Below, piece after piece: positions 1 through 10,620 of a stretch of 43,054 bases of DNA. The stretch lies in the NCBI GenBank assembly GCA_032718475.1, contig JAUCBJ010004665.1:1-43054 (forward strand). Direction: 5' to 3'. Within the stretch, counting starts at the first letter, position 1. Every line of letters starts with the position of its first letter. The translations under genes were made by a program, and so were the position numbers. The notes beneath the pieces were generated by a model. That model saw only the letters and a program-made list of their open reading frames with translations, had not been told where the DNA came from and searched no databases. Origin of the DNA: Nemertoderma westbladi (taxonomy: Eukaryota > Xenacoelomorpha > Nemertodermatida > Nemertodermatidae).

Positions 1-600
1 AGAACGATTTAGTGTTACAAAATAAATTGAACTGTATAGTACACTATACTATACACTATACAAAATGAATTAAACTGCAGTATTTTACTACATTGCATCC
101 ATAGTTACTGCGATTCCAATTACTGTACTCTTCAACTCCCAATGCTGCTTTACTCACTGTTAAATAATTTAGTGTTCTAGAATATTTATTACGTAACTAG
201 AGAGCCGATTAACAACATAAACCAATATTGGATATTGAGTTCCATTTGGAGTTCGCCTTACAGACACTAAAGTTGTAATAACTTTACTTTAACTCAAATT
301 ACTTGCAAACCTTTTCTAACCGATGCTCTTTCAACACATGTAATAAAAATTTTAAAAACTCCACCAAAAATATTTATTTTTCTATTTTCGCCGAGAAAAA
401 GGTTAAATAAATGCAAATTCAATTGATTACTGTATCTTCTAGGGAAAAAAAGTACCCTTGTTCAGTTAATTTAAATCAGCTCACAAACATACGTACACCA
501 TTCTCAATCTGTGTTTAAATATAAGCAGTGAAACATGCATATTAATTATCAATGGAAGATGAATATTAATAATATACCTTGCAATTTATCGGTTTTCATT
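1..600. other. AT-rich DNA without a recognisable gene
   Basis: No long reading frame, RNA gene or strong repeat is visible. The start has short direct repeats of the kind 'actatactatacactata'. Base composition is typical of the other unique spacers in the window. Confidence 0.5.
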
Positions 601-648
601 AAGAGAGAGAGAGAGAGGGAGAGAGGGGGGGGGGGGGGGGGGGGGGGG
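601..648. repeat. GA microsatellite running into a poly-G tract
   Basis: A GA dinucleotide run passes into an uninterrupted run of more than 20 G. The exact length of such a homopolymer is unreliable in an assembly. A complementary-type poly-C run occurs near 22932-22955. Confidence 0.9.
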
Positions 649-863
649 TCGGGGTTGCGGTTACCCCCTTTCTTTTTCTGACAGTTATTTTAATGCGTTT
701 TCCAAAGTAAAATGTTATTCCGAATCTGAAATCAATTTTTCGATAAGTTGTTTCGTTCTCGAGTTATGGAAACATTTTTTGAATTTTTGATGAAGCGCCA
801 CATGTAAAACCAAAAGAAATCATCCCAAAATTTCTAATTTCTAATTTGCAATTTTCGGAACCG

Positions 864-1101
864 CGCCAAAAACGGGTCAGAGTAAAACGCGGATCCGGAT
901 TCTACATTTAACATTGTCCCTACGGAAGTCGATTTTTTTTACATTCTTTTAACTCCCAAAAATAAAACTATAACCTGTTCTATTGACTTTAGTTTATTGT
1001 TTTGGTTAAAATAACGTGCCACTGCAACCCGCTCCTTTCCCTTAATTGATAATTTTGAAATCCGGATCCGGATCCGCGTTTTACACCTACCCGCCAAAAA
1101 C
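864..1101. mobile_element. Short inverted-repeat element (MITE-like), about 218 bp
   Basis: The left arm at 874-900 and the right arm at about 1065-1091 are inverted copies sharing the core TAAAACGCGGATCCGGAT. The 10-bp sequence CGCCAAAAAC lies directly outside both arms, at 864-873 and 1092-1101, as a direct repeat expected of a target-site duplication. The interior has no reading frame, so this would be a non-autonomous DNA transposon. A duplication of 9-10 bp is typical of Mutator-like elements, but the family is not proven. The interior also holds a copy of the dispersed motif TTTATTGTTTTGGTTA. Confidence 0.7.
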
Positions 1102-1131
1102 TTCCAAACTATATCAAAACTATAAAAGAAT

Positions 1132-1504
1132 ATGTCATATTAGAGATGTTGAAGGCCGACACCGGCTGGTAAAGTTGAAATAGAACCGTAGAAAGATATT
1201 GAACTGACGAAAAATTACCGCTGGGATCGGGATTCGAACCAGGGACATCTCACAAACCGTGTGATAGCCAATAGTTCAACAAAATATATAAATATCCATA
1301 TAAATATATTTAATCTCCCCGATTTAACATCTTTACATTACTTTCTATAAACCTGCAGTTTGGCCACTGTTACCTCTGGGATATGCAGAGGTCCCTGGTT
1401 CGAATCACGGTCCCAGAGTTAATTTTTCAACAGGTCAATATATTTCTATAGGTCAATATAATCTCCCCGCTAACATCTTTACTTTCTATAGAAAATGTCA
1501 TATT
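1132..1504. mobile_element. Inverted pair of tRNA-like (SINE-type) segments between direct repeats
   Basis: A tRNA B-box-like sequence (GGTTCGAATCC) lies on the minus strand at 1230-1240. A second, GGTTCGAATCA, lies on the plus strand at 1397-1407. Each is followed by the same downstream text: a CCCAG box, then TAATTTTTC and a GTCAATAT-like segment. The outer ends are short inverted repeats (AGAGATGTT and AACATCTTT). The 10-bp ATGTCATATT occurs just outside both ends (1132-1141 and 1495-1504), as for a target-site duplication. I read it as a fold-back dimer of a tRNA-derived element. A complete functional tRNA is not present. Confidence 0.6.
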
Positions 1505-2250
1505 TATCGAAATACTGATTTCTCAGATTCGGAATCACCATAAAAATTTGCATTGGAAAACACATTACATAAACTGTTTAAAAAAAAATACCGCGGTGAA
1601 AACCCCAAAAAATTCATAAAATTTCATGACACACTGGAAAGGCAGGGAAAACCTTGAAAATACGAAATAAACCTAAAAGAAAAGCATCCTAACTGTATGC
1701 GCAAGCTGAGTGGCCCGAAACCAAAGCGATGAAATGATACCAATATAGCAGAAACAAAACCGTAGGCATTACTTAGGTCACCGGTACTACTGTGTGCCAC
1801 AGCGTCTACCTACCTACGGTCAGTAACACCAGTCAGTAGCGATACAAGCAGAATACCGTCACCGTGAGTCTCTCACCTCTAATAATACCCAATATCAAGT
1901 CTTTGGTAAATAAATTTAAAGATTCCCGCCAAGGGCCGCCTATAATAATTCATTAACCAATTAATTAATTAGTACTTGGAGAAGCTGGACTTTATTTACC
2001 TTTAACATGTAAACATAATTAGTATAGCGATCAACAGATTGGGGGACTGAAATAACAGCTGATTAACTGAATTCCGCAAAAATATACATTAAGAACACAA
2101 TATTTCCATTTTCGAATCAAATAATAATGTTTAACTAAATAACTACATACTGTTAAACTATTTATGGTGATTAACAACTAACTACTAAGTATAATCAACT
2201 AACACTTACAATGACTAACTAGGTATAACAACACTTTAACTATACGACTA
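1505..2250. other. Unique spacer, no gene seen
   Basis: AT-rich sequence with short local repeats based on 'taactaact' just before the minisatellite. No coding region or element with defined ends was found. Confidence 0.4.
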
Positions 2251-5200
2251 CTACTACTAGGTCGAGCGAACTCGGACAGTGGAAATGAGATCCTTCCAGG
2301 CTTCCCGATTCTACTACTACTACTAGGTCGAGCGAACTCGGACAGTGGAAATGAGATCCTTCCAGGCTTCCCGATTCTCCAACTACTACTAGGTCGAGCG
2401 AACTCGGACAGTGGAAATGAGATCCTTCCAGGCTTCCCGATTCTCCAACTACTACTAGGTCGAGCGAACTCGGACAGTGGAAATGAGATCCTTCCAGGCT
2501 TCCCGATTCTCCAACTACTACTAGGTCGAGCGAACTCGGACAGTGGAAATGAGATCCTTCCAGGCTTCCCGATTCTACTACTACTACTAGGTCGAGCGAA
2601 CTCGGACAGTGGAAATGAGATCCTTCCAGGCTTCCCGATTCTCCAACTACTACTAGGTCGAGCGAACTCGGACAGTGGAAATGAGATCCTTCCAGGCTTC
2701 CCGATTCTCCTACTACTACTAGGTCGAGCGAACTCGGACAGTGGAAATGAGATCCTTCCAGGCTTCCCGATTCTACTACTACTACTAGGTCGAGCGAACT
2801 CGGACAGTGGAAATGAGATCCTTCCAGGCTTCCCGATTCTCCAACTACTACTAGGTCGAGCGAACTCAGACAGTGGAAATGAGATCCTTCCAGGCTTCCC
2901 GATTCTACTACTACTACTAGGTCGAGCGAACGCGGACAGTGGAAATGAGATCCTTCCAGGCTTCCCGATTCTACTACTACTACTAGGTCGAGCGAACTCG
3001 GACAGTGGAAATGAGATCCTTCCAGGCTTCCCGATTCTACTACTACTACTAGGTCGAGCGAACTCGGACAGTGGAAATGAGATCCTTCCAGGCTTCCCGA
3101 TTCTACTACTACTACTAGGTCGAGCGAACTCGGACAGTGGAAATGAGATCCTTCCAGGCTTCCCGATTCTCCAACTACTACTAGGTCGAGCGAACTCGGA
3201 TAGTGGAAATGAGATCCTTCCAGGCTTCCCGATTCTCCAACTACTACTAGGTCGAGCGAACTCGGACAGTGGAAATGAGATCCTTCCAGGCTTCCCGATT
3301 CTACTACTACTACTAGGTCGAGCGAACTCGGACTTGTGGAAATGAGATCCTTCCAGGCTTCCCGATTCTCCAACTACTACTAGGTCGAGCGAACTCGGAC
3401 AGTGGAAATGAGATCCTTCCAGGCTTCCCGATTCTCCAACTACTACTAGGTCGAGCGAACTCGGACAGTGGAAATGAGATCCTTCCAGGCTTCCCGATTC
3501 TACTACTACTACTAGGTCGAGCGAACTCGGACAGTGGAAATGAGATCCTTCCAGGCTTCCCGATTCTCCAACTACTACTAGGTCGAGCGAACTCGGATAG
3601 TGGAAATGAGATCCTTCCAGGCTTCCCGATTCTCCAACTACTACTAGGTCGAGCGAACTCGGACAGTGGAAATGAGATCCTTCCAGGCTTCCCGATTCTA
3701 CTACTACTACTAGGTCGAGCGAACTCGGACAGTGGAAATGAGATCCTTCCAGGCTTCCCGATTCTACTACTACTACTGTAGGTCGAGCGAGCTCGGACAG
3801 TGGAAATGAGATCCTTCCAGGCTTCCCGATTCTACTACTACTACGTAGGTCGAGCGAGCTCGGACAGTGGAAATGAGATCCTTCCAGGCTTCCCGATTCT
3901 ACTACTACTACTGTAGGTCGAGCGAGCTCGGACAGTGGAAATGAGATCCTTCCAGGCTTCCCGATTCTACTACTACTACTGTAGGTCGAGCGAGCTCGGA
4001 CAGTGGAAATGAGATCCTTCCAGGCTTCCCGATTCTACTACTACTACTGTAGGTCGAGCGAGCTCGGACAGTGGAAATGAGATCCTTCCAGGCTTCCCGA
4101 TTCTACTACTACTACGTAGGTCGATCGAGCTCGGATAGTGGAAATGAGATTCTTCCAGGCTTCCCGATTCTACTACTACTACTGTAGGTCGATCGAGCTC
4201 GGATAGTGGAAATGAGATCCTTCCAGGCTTCCCGATTCTACTACTACTACTGTAGGTCGAGCGAGCTCGGACAGTGGAAATGAGATCCTTCCAGGCTTCC
4301 CGATTCTCCAACTACTACTAGGTCGAGCGAACTCGGACAGTGGAAATGAGATCCTTCCAGGCTTCCCGATTCTACTACTACTACTAGGTCGAGCGAACTC
4401 GGACAGTGGAAATGAGATCCTTCCAGGCTTCCCGATTCTACTACTACTACTATGTCGAGCGAACTCGGACAGTGGAAATGAGATCCTTCCAGGCTTCCCG
4501 ATTCTACTACTACTACTAGGTCGAGCGAACTCAGACAGTGGAAATGAGATCCTTCCAGGCTTCCCGATTCTACTACTACTACTAGGTCGAGCGAACGCGG
4601 ACAGTGGAAATGAGATCCTTCCAGGCTTCCCGATTCTCCAACTACGACTAGGTCGAGCGAACTCGGACAGTGGAAATGAGATCCTTCCAGGCTTCCCGAT
4701 TCTCCAACTACGACTAGGTCGAGCGAACTCGGACAGTGGAAATGAGATCCTTCCAGGCTTCCAGATTCTCCAACTACTACTAGGTCGAGCGAACTCGGAC
4801 AGTGGAAATGAGATCCTTCCAGGCTTCCCGATTCTCCAACTACTACTACTAGGTCGAGCGAACTCGGACAGTGGAAATGAGATCCTTCCGGGCTTCCCGA
4901 TTCTCCAACTACTACTACTAGGTCGAGCGAACTCGGACAGTGGAAATGAGATCCTTCCAGGCTTCCCGATTCTCCAACTACGACTAGGTCGAGCGAACTC
5001 GGACAGTGGAAATGAGATCCTTCCAGGCTTCCCGATTCTCCAACTACGACTAGGTCGAGCGAACTCGGACAGTGGAAATGAGATCCTTCCAGGCTTCCCG
5101 ATTCTCCAACTACTACTAGGTCGAGCGAACTCGGACAGTGGAAATGAGATCCTTCCAGGCTTCCCGATTCTACTACTTCTACTAGGTCGAGCGAACTCGG

Positions 5201-5966
5201 ACAGTGGAAATGAGATCCTTCCAGGCTTCCCGATTCTCCAACTACTACTAGGTCGAACGAACTCGGACAGTGGAAATGAGATCCTTCCAGGCTTCCCGAT
5301 TCTCCAACTACGACTAGGTTGAGCGAACTCGGACAGTGGAAATGAGATCCTTCCAGGCTTCCCGATTCTCCAACTACGACTAGGTCGAGCGAACTCGGAC
5401 AGTGGAAATGAGATCCTTCCAGGCTTCCCGATTCTCCAACTACGACTAGGTCGAGCGAACTCGGACAGTGGAAATGAGATCCTTTCAGGCTTCCCGATTC
5501 TCCAACTACGACTAGGTCGAGCGAACTCGGACAGTGGAAATGAGATCCTTCCAGGCTTCCCGATTCTCCAACTACGACTAGGTCGAGCGAACTCGGACAG
5601 TGGAAATGAGATCCTTCCAGGCTTCCCGATTCTCCAACTACGACTAGGTCGAGCGAACTCGGACAGTGGAAATGAGATCCTTCCAGGCTTCCCGATTCTC
5701 CAACTACGACTAGGTCGAGCGAACTCGGACAGTGGAAATGAGATCCTTCCAGGCTTCCCGATTCTCCAACTACGACTAGGTCGAGCGAACTCGGACAGTG
5801 GAAATGAGATCCTTCCAGGCTTCCCGATTCTCCAACTACGACTAGGTCGAGCGAACTCGGACAGTGGAAATGAGATCCTTCCAGGCTTCCCGATTCTCCT
5901 ACTACTACTAGGTCGAGCGAACTCGGACAGTGGAAATGAGATCCTTCCAGGCTTCCCGATTCTCCA
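2251..5966. repeat. 66-bp minisatellite, about 56 copies
   Basis: The unit contains AGGTCGAGCGAACTCGGACA followed by a block with GAGATCCTTCCAGG and a (CTA)n or CTCCAACTACGACTA linker. Unit starts are 66 bp apart (for example 2259, 2325, 2391). Between about 3777 and 4318 a subfamily has 67-68 bp units carrying GTAGGTCGAGCGAGCTCGG. Long stop-free minus-strand frames of 377 and 610 codons exist because 66 is a multiple of 3 and the unit has no stops. They read the unit in different frames and are broken by the 67-68 bp subfamily, so I treat them as non-coding. Confidence 0.95.
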
Positions 5967-6580
5967 TAGTTGTCGCAATTTCGTTTCTCCCAAGTTCAGT
6001 ATCCCTTTCAAGTTGATCTATATATGTTATATATCTACTTAACTATACTCAATGACTTAACGACTGTATTTAACTCACTGACCCTCTGTCTCGGTGTCTG
6101 GAAGCGGTAGGAACCGTGGAGGTTCCGAACTGTTAGGGGAGGTGGGAGGCAGACGGAGAACCGAACCTCGGCGTTCCATTGGGTTAAATCGAACCAAATC
6201 TACAGCAAATAAATATTATAATATAAGAAGAGTGCCAGATTTTTCTATTGTGTTAAAAGTTTCAATAAAGGGAAATTAAAAAAAAGCCTAACTATTTAAA
6301 ATAATAAATCACTAAGGATCTTTGAAATGGAAGAACGTCTCAGTGCCACACCACGTATTGGGTGTGTGTGTTAGTTTACCCCCATTAATCGTTCCAAAGG
6401 GTGTCGAAAAAGTTAAAAAAAAAGGTGCAGGAATGATAAATATGAGTTCTGGAATATTTATAATGTAAGTAGAATCAGCAGCACAATAAATTAGGCTTAT
6501 TGGCACTACAGAAAATTTATAGAATATTAAATTACATTTTGGTGCAATTACAATAATAATAACTATTTACATACTTGTGT
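5967..6580. other. Spacer, no supported gene
   Basis: Mostly AT-rich, with a GC-richer patch at about 6080-6190. Short open frames occur on both strands but none has recognisable protein features or a partner elsewhere in the window. Confidence 0.4.
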
Positions 6581-6642
6581 GCAAAGTAGCACTTTACGTT
6601 TACAGTGTGATGATCCGAGTGGCTTTGTTACACGAACGAACG

Positions 6643-6721
6643 TTACGTGGTAACCAATAACGGCGTTAAGTAATGTCCCCTCAGTGGACATTACTTAACA
6701 CCGTCATGGGTTACCACGTAA
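6643..6721. repeat. 79-bp near-perfect palindrome
   Basis: The left arm 6643-6678 and right arm 6686-6721 match as inverted repeats at 33 of 36 positions, with a 7-bp loop. A third partial copy of the arm core (AACGGCGTTGAGTAATGTTA) lies at about 6819-6838. A weaker outer pair (GCACTTTAC near 6590 and GTAAAGTGC near 6790) suggests nested inverted repeats, perhaps remains of a foldback element. Confidence 0.85.
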
Positions 6722-6945
6722 ACAATAACACCAAATACAATACTAAATGTACAGACCAATACAATGCTGTAATGTCCTCTACAAGTTGTAAAGTGCTAAA
6801 TAACAACTCGCTGTTACTAACGGCGTTGAGTAATGTTACAATTTTGGATAAAATATATATAAATATATTAAAAGAAAGAGGACAGAGAGAAAAGTGGGAA
6901 TGTACAGGTACATTCTCGTTGCTCAGTATATTTAGGTTGACTTAC

Positions 6946-7247
6946 CTGGTATCGGGACCTCCAGACTCTCTTGTACGTTCATGGACCGCGCACGTAACAT
7001 CGCCCCGGACACAGAAACCCGTCTCCGTGACAACTGGCTGAACGAAGGGGCTCTGGGGATCAGACCACCAATACCGGGCGGGGGTTTGTGATTGGCTGGG
7101 CTGAGTAGAAGGGGTGCAGGGCATGTTGTCTCGCCCATCAGACGATCCAGATACTCTGAGAAACTTTGGTGGCCTGGAAAAATTAAAGGTTACAACGTCA
7201 TGGTTCAGCAACGTTGCACCGGGCTCAGACCTTGTGGGGCGAGCCAC
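6946..7247 (-). CDS. Possible exon of unknown gene or transposon, with a consensus 5' splice site
   Basis: On the minus strand a frame opens with ATG at 7247 and runs about 100 codons to a stop that falls inside a textbook donor, ACCAG|GTAAGT, with the exon edge at 6946. The stretch is clearly richer in G+C than its surroundings, which is common for exons here. The peptide has no domain I recognise; it contains the words NHDVVTFNFSRPPKFLRV and RYWWSDPQSPF. The region could be a host exon, an exon of a transposable element, or a relic. The foldback element at 7234-7549 overlaps its upstream end by a few bases. No second exon was identified. Confidence 0.3.
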
Positions 7248-7549
7248 GAAGTGAGCGAAGCCTTAGCATATGGGTGCCATTAACGAGTTGTCTGTCGTCG
7301 CCGTAAATTTTTGATTGCTAATAACTCGGTTATTCCTTGATGAAATTAAACGAAACTTGGTACGTATGTTATGTAGTCCGTCAAAAGTTTAGAAAGAATC
7401 TGAATTTTCGTAAAAAACGAACGAACGCAACGAGGCAAATGAAGGAGACGAATATTGTGTTGACGACTTCAGACTAACGACAGACAACTCGTTGATGGGG
7501 CCCCTATATGCTAAGGCTTTGCTCACTTCGTGCTGCGCGAAGGCCCCAC
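7234..7549. mobile_element. Foldback (MITE-like) element with inverted ends of about 65-70 bp
   Basis: Left end 7234-7298 and right end 7479-7549 are inverted copies. Shared blocks include CACGAAGTGAGC, AAGCCTTAGCATAT and ACGAGTTGTCTGTCG. The interior of about 180 bp has no meaningful frame. The arms differ by a few substitutions and small indels, so the copy is not fresh. A clear target-site duplication was not found. Confidence 0.75.
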
Positions 7550-7870
7550 GAACGTGTGCTATGGTAACTGGTAACTATGGTTACTGGTAACTGTTTACTA
7601 CATATGTTATATTATATTATACATAGAAGGAAAGACAAGAAGCTAGATTTCCCCATCGTCCAGGTCAGGAACACCCGTCCCCTACAGAACCAGTAAATAC
7701 AGACCTCTATCTCAGTAGAACTGTATCACCCCGCTCGCGCTCCGTACCCGGCCGCCAGCAACACTCTAAGACCTCGGCTACCATGACAAATTACAACATG
7801 TAATGTTGATTTAAACGTGTAAACTATCTTTATGTCCACGTAGCGAGACTTCTAGTATTCACTCCGTCCA
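7550..7870. other. Spacer with short GGTAACT repeats
   Basis: Holds a small cluster of GGTAACT/GGTTACT direct repeats at about 7560-7600, and no recognised gene. Confidence 0.4.
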
Positions 7871-7912
7871 GTATTGGCTCAGTTGGCAGAGCGTGGGATT
7901 TGGGAATCTCTA
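7871..7912 (+). repeat. tRNA-like 5' half (A-box bearing fragment)
   Basis: TGGCTCAGTTGGCAGAGCG matches a tRNA D-arm/A-box. It is followed by an anticodon-arm-like hairpin (GGGATT, TGGG, AATCTC). The T-arm and acceptor closure are missing, so it is a fragment, probably of a tRNA-derived repeat. It directly abuts the 3' end of a LINE fragment. Confidence 0.45.
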
Positions 7913-7914
7913 TT

Positions 7915-8373
7915 ACAAGGATCGGCATGCTGCATTGCAGTTGCATTTTTAAGAATGCTGTACCGGCTTGTCGACAAAATTGCACCGCCACAACTCCCTA
8001 TCACCCATGACATTTGCTAGATCATCTGCATCTTCAAGGCCTGTGTCCTTTAAGATGCGTCTCAAGAAAGTCACGGGCTGTCCACCATGCTTATTCACTC
8101 CATGAGGCTGCCAAAGTACAAGATTATGCACTGGTTGGTCCTCACGGCGAAAGCAATGTCCTGCAAAGCGGAGGTAATTTTGTTCTAGTGTCAAGCTTGG
8201 GGGAACCAATAAGACACCTCCAATGTTATAGTGTCTGGTGGGAGATGTGTGCATTGTACTTGACACAATGAACCCGGCGTAGCATTCTTGTGAATGTGCC
8301 ATCCAGAGATTTGGTGTCCTCAGCAGTTACAGCCCAGCATGGACTCCCGTAGAGGAGTACTGGAACTACTGCT
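7915..8373 (-). mobile_element. LINE (non-LTR retrotransposon) 3' fragment, copy 1
   Basis: Read on the minus strand it encodes the C-terminal part of a non-LTR retrotransposon reverse-transcriptase polyprotein: PVLLYGSPCWA, then LDGTFTRMLRRVH, then LRFAGHCFRRE, then GDRELWR, and a stop after QHS. The copy is 5'-truncated, as is usual for target-primed reverse transcription. It is also broken: relative to copy 2 (24331-25165) two bases are missing between the HISHQTL and YNIGG segments. Its 3' untranslated end is shared with copy 2 up to GCCGATCCT. The clade (RTE, CR1 or Jockey-like) cannot be decided from this fragment. It is inactive. Confidence 0.85.
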
Positions 8374-8996
8374 ACCGAGTTCAATCCTCCATTCCGGTAA
8401 ATGTTTTTTTGTTGTAAGATTGGTAGTAAGCCATTCAAGGAAACAGTTCGTGCGTTAGTAGACGCGGAGCTTTGCACGATTTCGCGCTTGTTTATAATCA
8501 CACTGCTATTTTATTTTCATAACAAAAAAATTTCAGAAACTTTTTCGTGTGATGTCGGTATGTAACGATGTGTTTCCCTTATATGTATGTGTGTATTGTA
8601 TTAAATATGTCGGCAATAAATATATTTCACTAATTTGTGTAATTTCATTTAGTCTCGCTTGAATTTTAGAACTAAAACCTGCCAACTCGTGTAAAACTCA
8701 ATACACCCGCTGAGAATAATTGAATCTCAATTTTGTGACAAATTTGTGACAAAAAGTGCTGCTTTCCGATATTTTTCTTATTAAAGAACATTACTTTTTC
8801 TATTCCACGGGGTTATTTATGGCAATACAAATTAATAAGTTACTTATAGAATCAACAGAACATAATTTATAACCAAATATGATCGAATAATTAATTAATT
8901 TACGATAAATTAATAATGTTGTTTGATTAGTTTACTAATTTAACCTACTCAAAATCTGAACAAGTAAATATAATTATCTAATTAAGTAAATTAAAC
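8374..8996. other. AT-rich spacer, no gene seen
   Basis: No coding region, RNA gene or bounded element was recognised. It contains a small TGTGACAAATTTGTGACA direct repeat at about 8735-8752. Confidence 0.4.
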
Positions 8997-9164
8997 AGGA
9001 CTTAGGATGATCCAACTCTATAGCAAATGGAGCGGAAAAAATGAATTTGCTACCAGCAAGGATCGAACCCGCGTCTCCCGGTAAACGTTCAGGTATGCTG
9101 ACCGCTACACCACGGAGGCACTTTTCCGCTCCATTTGATATAGAGTTTGATCATCCTAAGTCCT
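8997..9164 (-). mobile_element. 168-bp hairpin element with a tRNA-like core
   Basis: The outer arms 8997-9039 and 9122-9164 are inverted copies matching at 41 of 43 positions. They begin AGGACTTAGGATGATC. Between them lies a tRNA-like sequence on the minus strand. An 8-bp AT-rich direct repeat (TAAATTAA at 8987-8994 and 9168-9175) may be a target-site duplication, though in such AT-rich flanks it could be chance. Confidence 0.75.
9048..9120 (-). tRNA. tRNA-like sequence (probably pseudo-tRNA)
   Basis: On the minus strand the 73 bases start TGCCTCCGTGGTGTAGCGGT and include an A-box-like GTGTAGCGGTCAGC and a B-box GGTTCGATCC, followed by CTTGCTGGTAGCA. The acceptor stem pairs at only about five of seven positions, and the base expected to be the invariant T before the anticodon is C. 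I therefore do not assign an amino acid. It looks like a tRNA captured or mimicked inside the surrounding hairpin. Confidence 0.5.
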
Positions 9165-9230
9165 TTTTAAATTAATAATTTTTATAATCTATGGATGTTA
9201 AAACATATAAATAATAAATATAATTATATA

Positions 9231-10620
9231 TATTCAGATTAATTATATATATTCAGATACAATAACTCTACTCTACTAATAATATGTATACATACATCAG
9301 TATATATTCAGATACAATAACTATACTCTACTAATAATATGTATACATACAGCAGTATATATTCAGATACAATAACTATACTCTACTAATAATATGTATA
9401 CATACAGCAGTATATATTCAGATATAATAACAATACTCTACTAATAATATGTATACATACAGCAGTATATATTCAGATACAATAACTATACTCTACTAAT
9501 AATATGTATACATACAGCAGTATATATTCAGATACAATAACTATACTCTACTAATAATATGTATACATACAGCAGTATATATTCAGGTATATATTCAGAT
9601 ACAATAACTATACTCTACTAATAATATGTATACATACAGCAGTATATATTCAGATACAATAACTATACTCTACTAATAATATGTATACATACAGCAGTAT
9701 ATATTCAGATACAATAACTATAATCTACTAATAATATGTATACATACATCAGTATATATTCAGATACAATAACTATACTCTACTAATAATATGTATACAT
9801 ACAGCAGTATATATTCAGATACAATAACTATACTCTACTAATAATATGTATACATACAGCAGTATATATTCAGATATAATAACTATACTCTACTAATAAT
9901 ATGTATACATACAGCAGTATATATTCAGATACAATAACTATACTCTACTAATAATATGTATACATACAGCAGTATATATTCAGATACAATAACTACACTT
10001 TACTAATAATATGTATACATACAGCAGTATATATTCAGATACAATAACTATACTCTACTAATAATATGTATACATACAGCAGTATATATTCAGATACAAT
10101 AACTACACTTTACTAATAATATGTATACATACAGCAGTATATATTCAGATACAATAACTATACTCTACTAATAATATGTATACATACAGCAGTATATATT
10201 CAGATACAATAACTATACTTTACTAATAATATGTATACATACAGCAGTATATATTCAGATACAATAACTATACTCTACTAATAATATGTATACATACAGC
10301 AGTATATATTCAGATACAATAACTATACTCTACTAATAATATGTATACATACAGCAGTATATATTCAGATACAATAACTATACTCTACTAATAATATGTA
10401 TACATACAGCAGTATATATTCAGATACAATAACTATACTCTACTAATAATATGTATACATACAGCAGTATATATTCAGATACAATAACTATACTCTACTA
10501 ATAATATGTATACATACAGCAGTATATATTCAGATACAATAACTATACTCTACTAATAATATGTATACATACAGCAGTATATATTCAGATACAATAACTA
10601 TACTTTACTTTACTAATAAT
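9231..10620. repeat. 55-bp satellite array, copy 1 (about 25 units)
   Basis: The unit contains TATATATTCAGATACAATAA and TATGTATACATACAGCAG. Successive starts are 55 bp apart (for example 9301 and 9356). A partial extra unit sits near 9585. The array ends in a distinctive CTTTACTTTACTAATAATATG before unique sequence. The same array and the same exit junction recur at 15775-17192, so it is part of the duplicated block. Confidence 0.95.

Noticed and set aside
2240-3373. 377-codon minus-strand frame and the 610-codon frame at 4179-6011.
   Set aside because: Products of a stop-free 66-bp unit read in different frames. The 67-68 bp subfamily destroys any single protein.
7092-7283. Plus-strand 63-codon frame over the GC-rich stretch.
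   Set aside because: Overlaps the foldback end and is antisense to the better-supported exon candidate with a splice donor.
9048-9120. Functional tRNA gene with an assigned anticodon.
   Set aside because: Acceptor stem mismatches and the missing invariant T before the anticodon prevent a confident assignment.
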